From Methanobacteriota archaeon (GTDB lineage Archaea > Thermoplasmatota > Poseidoniia > Poseidoniales > Thalassarchaeaceae): a stretch of 27,179 nt of DNA. Shown here one piece after another: positions 1-6,900 of the stretch. The notes beneath the pieces are model-generated. The model was not told where the DNA came from. It saw only the letters and a list, made by a program, of their open reading frames with translations, and did not search any database. The position numbers were made by a program, and so were the translations under genes. The stretch lies in contig PATZ01000033.1 in the NCBI GenBank assembly GCA_002712575.1, positions 9,767-36,945 on the forward strand. Direction: 5' to 3'. The number at the start of each line of letters is the position of its first letter. The stretch's first letter is position 1.

Positions 1-534
1 ATTTGGTGGAATAGAAATACTATATTTAAGGGCGATAAGAATAGTATTCATATTGAGCAACATGAATTAATAATGTTAAATAAATTAAAGCATAGGATAG
101 AGAAAAAAATAGATAAAGAAATAATTCTTTCATCTTTACATCAACTTGGAGATAGCCCATGGGATTCGGTGATACAAGAATGGGGCAAACCCACCCTCAG
201 GCATATTACAGATAATTTAGAGATATACCTATGGAAGATAAGTAATTTAGATATTTTACTTGGAATTAAGATAAACAGGCACGCATGGAATTTGGCAGCA
301 ATCAGAATATATTCATCCGAGGGAGAAATGGTAAGAATAGATACTATTGCTCCAGAAAAGATTTTTCAAGAAGATGAAATTTATTTGGATAGTCTAAAAC
401 CCAAAAGTAATCTTTTCCTAAAGATTGGATTGAAAAATAAACCAACAAATATGAATTTTCAAATTTCTGGAATAGTAAATGGAGAATCTGTTGCAGCCGC
501 TTCAAATAAAACAATAAATTGGGAAGAAGAATAG
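1..534 (+). CDS. Unknown protein with C-terminal WEEE tail, probably cut by the left edge
   Basis: I do not recognise the family. The first in-window ATG is at 73 and gives 153 residues, but the frame has no stop from base 1 to that ATG, so the true start may lie outside the window. The translated sequence begins with a charged helix-like stretch (about residues 1-30 from the ATG at 73). It continues into a mixed alpha/beta region with alternating hydrophobic strands, for example YLWKISNLDILLGIKI. It ends with an exposed Trp followed by three Glu. There is no signal peptide or membrane segment after base 73, so the visible part looks cytosolic. The stop codon (532-534) directly abuts the stop of the convergent dnaJ gene. 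The last four residues match those of the UPF0201 protein at 2548-3072. That the frame is coding is fairly sure; the start is not. Confidence 0.6.
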   Translation: MWWNRNTIFKGDKNSIHIEQHELIMLNKLKHRIEKKIDKEIILSSLHQLGDSPWDSVIQEWGKPTLRHITDNLEIYLWKISNLDILLGIKINRHAWNLAAIRIYSSEGEMVRIDTIAPEKIFQEDEIYLDSLKPKSNLFLKIGLKNKPTNMNFQISGIVNGESVAAASNKTINWEEE

Positions 535-1680
535 TTATTTTCCTCTACGATTATTGGCTTCTTCAATTATACTATCTTCAAGAGATAGTGAATTACTAAT
601 ATCAGATTTTAATTCTTTTAATTTATTTTTTAAAGACCTAGAAATCTTTTTTGGGATATCTAATTTCAACAACACTGTTACTGATCCTCTCCCTCTACTT
701 GATCTCATGTGCGGCAAACCACGTCTTGGTAATGCTATTGTATCTCCAGGTTTAGAATTTGGAGGTATTTTTATTTGGAGTTCTTTACCATCAATATGAG
801 GTATTGTAACAGTGTTTCCCAATAGCAAGTCTGCATAATTAACAGGTAACGCCATTAAAATATCTGCTCCATCTCTTTCAAACCAAGGGTGATCTAGAAC
901 TTCTATCTCAATAAATAAGTTTCCATTTTCTCCAATATTACCTCGTGGAGGTTCCCCCTGACCGGAAATTTTTATTCTATTTCCTGATGCAATTCCAGGA
1001 GGGACAGAAAATTTTATTTTTTTATTTTGATAAGATTTCCCAGCACCATTACAAGATTTACAAGGGTTAGTTACTATAGTCCCCGATGCATTACAAGATG
1101 GGCAATCAGAAACAACTTGTTGTGCAAAAGGCCCTACTCTTTCTATTCTTTGAACTCTCCCTCTGCCGTTACAAGATGGACAAGATCTAGTGCCATTAGG
1201 ATCCCTGGAACCACTGCCATTACAATTGTTACATGACGTTAAGGCTTCAATTTCTAGTTCATCATCGAGGCCATCATATACAGATTGAAATGGAACTGTA
1301 TGCCTGACAAGTAAATCTCCTCCTTTTTTTCTACGATTATTGGATCGAGTGCTACCAAAAATTTGACCAAAAATACTTTCAAAGCCTCCTCCAAATAAAT
1401 CATCAATATTAATATTGACCCCTTGAAAACCTCCTGGGCCAAATGGAGAACCTCCAGGCCTGTTGTGTCCATAGGTGTCATATTTTCGTCTTTCTTCTGG
1501 ATTTGATAGAATAGCATATGCTTCTTGGATCTCCTTGAACTTATTCTCAGCACTGGGGTCATCGGGATTTTTATCTGGATGAAATTTTCTAGCAAGACTT
1601 CGGAATGCTTTTTTGATTTCGGATTCACTAGATTCCTTGGAAATACCTAGAATTTCATAGTAATCCCGCTTATCAACCAT
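535..1680 (-). CDS. dnaJ: Chaperone protein DnaJ (Hsp40), full-length type I
   Basis: This is a co-chaperone that stimulates the ATPase of DnaK/Hsp70 and delivers unfolded clients in the cytosol. The 381 residues show the complete type I layout. A J-domain covers residues 1-70 with the HPD tripeptide at 34-36. A Gly/Phe-rich linker covers 71-110. A zinc-binding cysteine-rich domain has four CxxC pairs at C150/C153, C167/C170, C193/C196 and C207/C210. Two C-terminal substrate-binding beta domains follow from about 215, including the DHPWFERDGADI stretch. The third zinc repeat reads CPSCNASG, with Ala where CxxCxGxG has Gly. The Met at 1680 is chosen because MVDKRDYYE is the usual DnaJ start; an in-frame Met at 1779 would add 33 unrelated residues and overlap the upstream gene. 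The upstream same-strand gene ends 49 bases away, so co-transcription is possible. No dnaK or grpE lies in the window. Archaeal DnaK/DnaJ systems are generally thought to be of bacterial origin. Confidence 0.95.
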   Translation of the reverse strand: MVDKRDYYEILGISKESSESEIKKAFRSLARKFHPDKNPDDPSAENKFKEIQEAYAILSNPEERRKYDTYGHNRPGGSPFGPGGFQGVNINIDDLFGGGFESIFGQIFGSTRSNNRRKKGGDLLVRHTVPFQSVYDGLDDELEIEALTSCNNCNGSGSRDPNGTRSCPSCNGRGRVQRIERVGPFAQQVVSDCPSCNASGTIVTNPCKSCNGAGKSYQNKKIKFSVPPGIASGNRIKISGQGEPPRGNIGENGNLFIEIEVLDHPWFERDGADILMALPVNYADLLLGNTVTIPHIDGKELQIKIPPNSKPGDTIALPRRGLPHMRSSRGRGSVTVLLKLDIPKKISRSLKNKLKELKSDISNSLSLEDSIIEEANNRRGK

Positions 1681-1729
1681 ATGAATCCCAGCCTTTCCTA
1701 AACACCGACTTTTTTCAACCGTTCCCTTT

Positions 1730-2458
1730 TCAAGAAAGATAATTACCACAAGCTCCACAATAATTTGTTTCCCCATCATTCAACGAATGACAAGAATTAC
1801 ATGTCACTACTTTATTGATTCTCTTTAACCCTGATGTATTCCATTTATCATCTGGCGAAATATCAAGTTCTGGATATGATTTTGGTTTGATATTATTTTT
1901 ACTTTTGTCTATCTCTTTTAGCGCGGCATTATCAATAACCTTATCCAATCTTGATTTGAATTTCGAAAATATAGATGTTTTTATACTTCCATGATCATTT
2001 TCTTCAATGTTTTCTTTATCAGACATTATTTCTAGATTTTTTTCAAAATCGTTTAGTGAAATATTATCAGATTTTTCATTATTGATATTTCCAATTTGTC
2101 CTTTCATTAACTTTTCAGATTTTAAAGCATTCTTACCTTTGAAATTGCCCTTAGCTTTCAGTTCTAAATCTCTTATTATGGAATCACTATCTTCCCATAA
2201 TCCCTTATCCTCTAATTTATACGAACTCGAAAGTTTACGTATTGCTTTTGAGCGATGATATTCATGATCTTCAATAATATTATATTTTAGAACCATTAAA
2301 AAACCTAAAAATAGTGAAAAACCATATGCAAGTAAATTTGATAACGTGTCATTTGAAAGTACTCCATCTAAAGCAGGCAAGATAGTTCTCAAAGCAGTTA
2401 GACAGAAAATTGGCGCCGACAAAAGAGCGAGGGACATCAAGGATGAACGTTTTGCCAT
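1730..2458 (-). CDS. Two-helix membrane protein with C-terminal zinc ribbon
   Basis: The family is not recognised. The 242 residues begin with two hydrophobic segments (about 7-27 and 38-57) that should form a membrane hairpin. A long, charged, low-complexity region follows (about 60-205), rich in Lys, Glu, Asn and Ser and probably disordered or helical. The C-terminus carries a single zinc ribbon with Cys at 220, 223, 234 and 237 (CxxC-x10-CxxC). With a hairpin, both ends would sit on the cytosolic side, leaving the ribbon free to bind a partner. The gene lies 49 bases upstream of dnaJ on the same strand, so a link to chaperone function or membrane recruitment is possible but only inferred from position. 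C-terminal ribbons of this kind occur in many unrelated archaeal membrane proteins, so the ribbon does not define a function. The start at 2458 gives a sensible N-terminus (MAKRSS); no strong ribosome-binding site is visible. Confidence 0.8.
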   Translation of the reverse strand: MAKRSSLMSLALLSAPIFCLTALRTILPALDGVLSNDTLSNLLAYGFSLFLGFLMVLKYNIIEDHEYHRSKAIRKLSSSYKLEDKGLWEDSDSIIRDLELKAKGNFKGKNALKSEKLMKGQIGNINNEKSDNISLNDFEKNLEIMSDKENIEENDHGSIKTSIFSKFKSRLDKVIDNAALKEIDKSKNNIKPKSYPELDISPDDKWNTSGLKRINKVVTCNSCHSLNDGETNYCGACGNYLS

Positions 2459-2513
2459 AGACCTGCCTCATAATTTATGGTTTGAAGTATTCGCGTAAAT
2501 GTAACCTTGATAG

Positions 2514-2523
2514 ATAATAATAT
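2514..2523 (+). promoter_or_regulatory. TATA-like box for the UPF0201 gene
   Basis: The run ATAATAATAT is centred about 29 bases before the ATG at 2548. In archaea the TATA box sits roughly 26-30 bases before the transcription start, so a transcript starting at or next to 2548 would be leaderless. This favours the ATG at 2548 over the one at 2530. It is a sequence-spacing argument only. Confidence 0.4.
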
Positions 2524-2547
2524 GGCCTAATGCCTTCTGGTATTATC

Positions 2548-3072
2548 ATGACATACACGATAAAAGTCTCCACGAAAATTCAACCACACGAAGATGCAGA
2601 GAAAGTCATTTATTCCATAAATAATATATTTCCAGATTGGAAAACCGATAAAATCCTAAAAAAGGAGCTTTTTCCTACTAAAAGAGAAGTTATTGAAGTA
2701 AGTGGAAATTCTAATTCGATGGATATTTTCATGCAATCTGTCACTTCTCAGAGGATATTGGATACAGCTTTTGATGCAATGACTATGAATATCAATGTTA
2801 ATAACACAAGTTTCTCAATATCTAGGCAAGCTGCAATAAAGGGTAAAATATCATTTGTAATTGATGAAAAACCATTGGGAGGAATATTGGATATCCAAAT
2901 AGAAAAAGAAAACTTAGAAATATGGCTTGAAGATGAAAATTGGCATCCTGGCAGAGAGGAAATTCCTCGACAAGTTAAAGATAATTTGGCCATGAATAGA
3001 AGAGGTGAGCCAGTGGAGTGGTTTGATAAATTTGGTAATCCAACTATTTCGACATCATGGGAAGAAGAATAA
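2548..3072 (+). CDS. UPF0201 / DUF54 family protein (predicted RNA-binding, dsRBD-like fold)
   Basis: The N-terminal ~130 residues match the pattern I know for the archaeal UPF0201/DUF54 family. There is an opening strand followed by a PxED-like loop (IQPHEDAEKV), then an NIFPDW segment. The central signature SQRILDTAFDAM is followed by FSISRQAA and by a PLGGILDIQI strand. The family is described as predicted RNA-binding with a dsRBD-like fold; its molecular role is not settled. I take the ATG at 2548 (MTYTIKV) as the start, because family members begin directly with this strand and because a TATA-like run is correctly spaced for a leaderless transcript. The ATG at 2530 would add six residues. 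The product is 174 residues, longer than the roughly 140 usual for the family. The extra C-terminal stretch contains GEPVEWFDKFGNP and ends in Trp-Glu-Glu-Glu, as the gene at 1-534 does. Confidence 0.75.
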   Translation: MTYTIKVSTKIQPHEDAEKVIYSINNIFPDWKTDKILKKELFPTKREVIEVSGNSNSMDIFMQSVTSQRILDTAFDAMTMNINVNNTSFSISRQAAIKGKISFVIDEKPLGGILDIQIEKENLEIWLEDENWHPGREEIPRQVKDNLAMNRRGEPVEWFDKFGNPTISTSWEEE

Positions 3073-3133
3073 ATCACTCATTAGTATGTTTTTATTACGT
3101 TAAATTGATTGCTGAAGACATGTAGGCTTTGAT

Positions 3134-3466
3134 GTGGCAGAGGAATACGCAGTCACCGTTAAAACCGAAGACGAGGATGTGAGTCGTCTAGGCGTAATGA
3201 GGGTAATATGGCATGAATTGAGTGGAGGAGTTGGGCCTTGGGGGGCTTTTAGGCCTATTTTTTCCATACTTGTTTCATTAGTTCCCTTCGTTTATCTAGG
3301 GCAACATTTCAATGGCCAACATAACAAAGCATTTGGATGGACTTTAATACAATTGCCATTGATATTGACTGTACTACTTTGGCCAATACTATACATTTGG
3401 TCAATTATAGATTCATGGTGGTTTTCAAATAAAATAATTGCTTTAAAAAATATTTCTAAGAGTTAA
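3134..3466 (+). CDS. Small two-helix membrane protein, unknown function
   Basis: This is a 110-residue protein that I cannot place in a family. A charged N-terminal segment (about 1-25) is followed by a Gly/Pro-rich stretch (GGVGPWGAFRP). Two hydrophobic segments follow (about 40-60 and 67-92) with an Asn/His-rich loop between them, and a short Lys-containing tail ends the protein. The layout suggests a small membrane hairpin with both ends in the cytosol. The start is GTG at 3134; the next upstream in-frame codon of interest is a stop at 3113, and the first in-frame ATG lies at Met22. A TTAAAT run at 3100-3105 lies about 30 bases upstream, consistent with an archaeal TATA box and a near-leaderless transcript. 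The stop codon overlaps the stop of the convergent gene at 3463-3936. Confidence 0.65.
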   Translation: MAEEYAVTVKTEDEDVSRLGVMRVIWHELSGGVGPWGAFRPIFSILVSLVPFVYLGQHFNGQHNKAFGWTLIQLPLILTVLLWPILYIWSIIDSWWFSNKIIALKNISKS

Positions 3467-3936
3467 AAGTCTTCAGGTAGTTCAATAGGGCTAAAAAGAT
3501 GTCCTGGCTTAGTAGATTGGGATAATTGGTTACGAGTTATTGATTCCCAATCTCTTAGTAGTGTAATAGCATTTATGAAAGGAAGTTCCGTAGAATTAAT
3601 GACTGTTCTAATAATGGTATCGAAAATATCCATTCTATCTCTGTCAACATTTTCCAGTATAGTTTCCAATGGGAATGAGGAAATAATAGATGGCTGAGTG
3701 GAATCTTTTACTGGAAAAGGAGACAGTATGGAGTCTGGTATAATCTCATTTTCTTTTTTTGCCTCAGATTCCAAGGATTTTGATAGAATTTTTATATATT
3801 TAGATAGTACTAAAGAAACCTCCACCAGTGGAAGATTATATTGATTAACAAAGTTAACCATATTTTCCTGAAGAAATAATAATTTATCTTCAACCGGAGA
3901 ATTAATGTTCGGAATTCCGTAATTATCTTCAGACAT
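3463..3936 (-). CDS. Unknown protein, probably cytosolic
   Basis: I do not recognise this protein. From the Met at 3936 it has 157 residues, mostly predicted helical. Amphipathic stretches such as KLLFLQENMVNFVNQY and DIFDTIIRTVINS are joined by a Pro/Ser-rich middle (residues about 68-90). There is no signal peptide, membrane segment or cysteine motif. Three in-frame Met codons lie close together (3954, 3942, 3936). I prefer 3936 because a GGTGGG run (minus strand, about 3943-3948) sits at Shine-Dalgarno distance and MSEDNYGIP is a natural soluble N-terminus; 3954 cannot be excluded. The gene lies 36 bases downstream of the giant calcium-repeat gene on the same strand, so it could be read from the same transcript. 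Its stop codon overlaps that of the plus-strand gene ending at 3466. Confidence 0.6.
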   Translation of the reverse strand: MSEDNYGIPNINSPVEDKLLFLQENMVNFVNQYNLPLVEVSLVLSKYIKILSKSLESEAKKENEIIPDSILSPFPVKDSTQPSIISSFPLETILENVDRDRMDIFDTIIRTVINSTELPFINAITLLRDWESITRNQLSQSTKPGHLFSPIELPEDF

Positions 3937-3972
3937 AATCATCCCACCACACATCTACAAATTAACTAGACA

Positions 3973-6900
3973 CTATGTTGTTCTATCATCATATCTTATT
4001 GGTGAGCCACTATTGCCTCTAATTCCGTCCAATAAATCATCATTAATTTCAAAATAGTCATTAAGCCAGTCTCCATCAGTATCCCAATTTTTTGGATCAG
4101 TTCCTTCGGCAATCATGTCTCCATCTAAATCTAGATTCCACCAACCAAATACATATTCACCAAGTCCGATATTTGGTAGATGATACTGATCGCCGGCAAA
4201 TCTATTGTATTGATCTGTCCAAGCCCCATTTGTTAGAATTATATCATCGGATGCATTGATAATTTCATAGTTTTCATCATTGTCATTAATCACTAACGCA
4301 TAAAGAGAATCAGTTTCACTAATTCTATTCATACGTAAATAATTGGTAGAAATTGCAGTATTACCCGAGCAGGTCCCTAACAAGGATTCTCTGAGTTGCC
4401 ACCATTCTTCAACAATATCTCCTGAGCAATCATATAAATTAGCGGCACGAACGAGAGAAGGTGAAGAAAGGGTCGCATTGACTGTTGCATAGTATTCTTG
4501 GAAGTTAGTATATGGTTGATAAATACACGAGCCAGAAGAACAGACCCAATCTCCATCATTATCTGCATCTTGACCCGCATCATTTGGATTAGTCGGGTCG
4601 TGAGTAAACCATGTCCAGTTTAACGCTGGTCTGGATATGTAACCTTTTGAGACATCTACTGGTTTCCAATTAGTAGAAGATACTTGATACCACTCCACAG
4701 CAATTTGTAGATAAGAAGACCAATTGTCATTAGTCTCATTCCATCCTCTTGAATATTCATAAAAATCTGGCATCATATCTCCATCAGTATCATTATCAAG
4801 TGGATTTGTTCCATATTTGAAAATTTCACGACCATCGGAAAGACTTCTGTCTCTGGTATAACTTGTTACAAGACCGTTCTCAAAAATCGGAATCATGATT
4901 ATTGAATCGTCATCTGAATCATCATCTAGAGGGTGAGTACCATTTTCATATTCCATTAAATTATTGAAATATAACTCTAAAACTCCGGATTCCAACTGAT
5001 TTCCATCAGAATCTTCGATAAATTGTCGATCGACCCATTTTCCTTGAGTTGCAGGAGTATCATCAAATGATCTATCATACCACCCATCTGAATCAGGATC
5101 ATAAGAGATATCTAGTGGGTTTAGCGGGTTCAATGACCAGCGATAAGCATTTACAGGTAAAAATTCACCATAAATAGAATAACAATACTCCCAACCATCT
5201 GACATACCGTCTCTATCTGAATCGGCATCATTTGGGTCACTAATACCTGCCAAACTGATATTAAAATTATTAGGATCAACCTCATTTATCAGACCTATTT
5301 TTTCTGATGAAGAAGCACTCTTCGAAGAAAATAAAGTGTATAGAATACTTTTCGCAGCCGAAGGCGAGAGTCCATTCTCTTCAATTTGAGCAGTAATTGC
5401 ATCAGAACCATATGAAATAAGACCTGAACCATTTGGAATAGTATCTATAGCAAGTCTCTTACCATATACTCTTGAATCGTATTCTGCCAAATTATCGAAA
5501 GATTCTGAATCAGATATTTCACCATCTCCATTACAATCGAAAGAATCTTGATCAGAGTCAAAATTTACATCGTAATCAGTTAATGGATTCATAGACCATG
5601 AATTATTTTCAAGATTCCACTCTGTGAACCAATATTCATAACCATCGCTCATACCATCTCTATCTGTGTCTTGAGAATTAGGATCAGTAATTCCAAATAT
5701 TGATTCCAACAGTGGTTTTGCTGGTTTTCCGGACTCCCAATCTACAAATTGCTCCATAGCCAAATCGGCACGACTTTCTTTGGAAAATATTATTCTGTAA
5801 ATTCTATTTATTGATTCTTGATAATCTATTGAATTTGCTTCATCCCAGAATTTAGGAGCGTCATAAGGAGACAATCCGCCATTTACAGGATTATTATTAG
5901 TCATGTTTAATTCTACAATATCGGTTATACCATCATTGTCAGAATCATAATATCCATCCCCTGGAACCAAGGGGTTTAGAGTCCAGACTTGATCTGTTGA
6001 GTTCCATTGAGTGAATAATAATTCTATGCCATCTAAAATACCATCGCCATCAGAATCTGGATTATTGGGATCTGTAGTAAGGCCAGTTAAATTTATCTGT
6101 TCTTCTGAAATAAAGTCTCCAAAAGATAATGCTGAATCAGCCCCTATCCAAGGGACAGGAGTTATTTCACCTAAGACGCTCATTAAGAAAAACTGAGGAG
6201 AAGATATAGAATTATCAATTTCACTTAAATTAGTTGAAATTGAGTTATATTCTTCCCAATTATTCATTCCATCTCCATCATAGTCTTCTAGGTTATCTTT
6301 TTCATTTACAGGATTTAATGACCATTTTTGATCAAAAATACTCCACCTGGCATGGTAAAACTCCCAACCATCTGGCATACCATCTCTATCAGAGTCAGCC
6401 TTTAATGGATCAGATGTCCCTAAGTCTGAAGGAATCATACCATCAACCAAAAAAGAGTAAAATACAGTAGATTGATCACCAAAAGAAGTGTCTGCTAATC
6501 CTTCCCATGATTCATGAGATAGCTTTGTTGAGAAATTATCAGGATAGGATATTCCAGAAGAAGTACTAGATTGGTACAAAATATCTGACATCAAATAATA
6601 TTCCATCCAATTAACTAATTGTTCATTTAATTCTAATACTCCATTATGATTAACATCATAACCATCTCCATCTGGATTACTTAGATAATCTGAGCCATTT
6701 AGAGGATTTATGCCTGCATTTCTTGGAGACCAACTGCACTTATATCTAGCTTCCCATCCATCTGGTATCGTATCTCCATCAGAATCTATTGAATTAGGGT
6801 CTGTACGAGACCAATTTAAAGCAGCTTCAGCAGATTCCCCATGACTATCCAAACCTTCTCGTAGAGTTAAATCTAGTAAATTGCTCCACCTGTACTCACA

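Noticed and set aside
1254..1628. Second minus-strand frame inside dnaJ
   Set aside because: It is an alternate reading of the dnaJ coding region, and the J-domain and zinc motifs are only in the other frame.
1681..1779. Extended start of dnaJ at 1779, giving 414 residues
   Set aside because: The added 33 residues are unrelated to DnaJ, precede the typical MVDKRDYYE start and overlap the zinc-ribbon gene by 50 bases.
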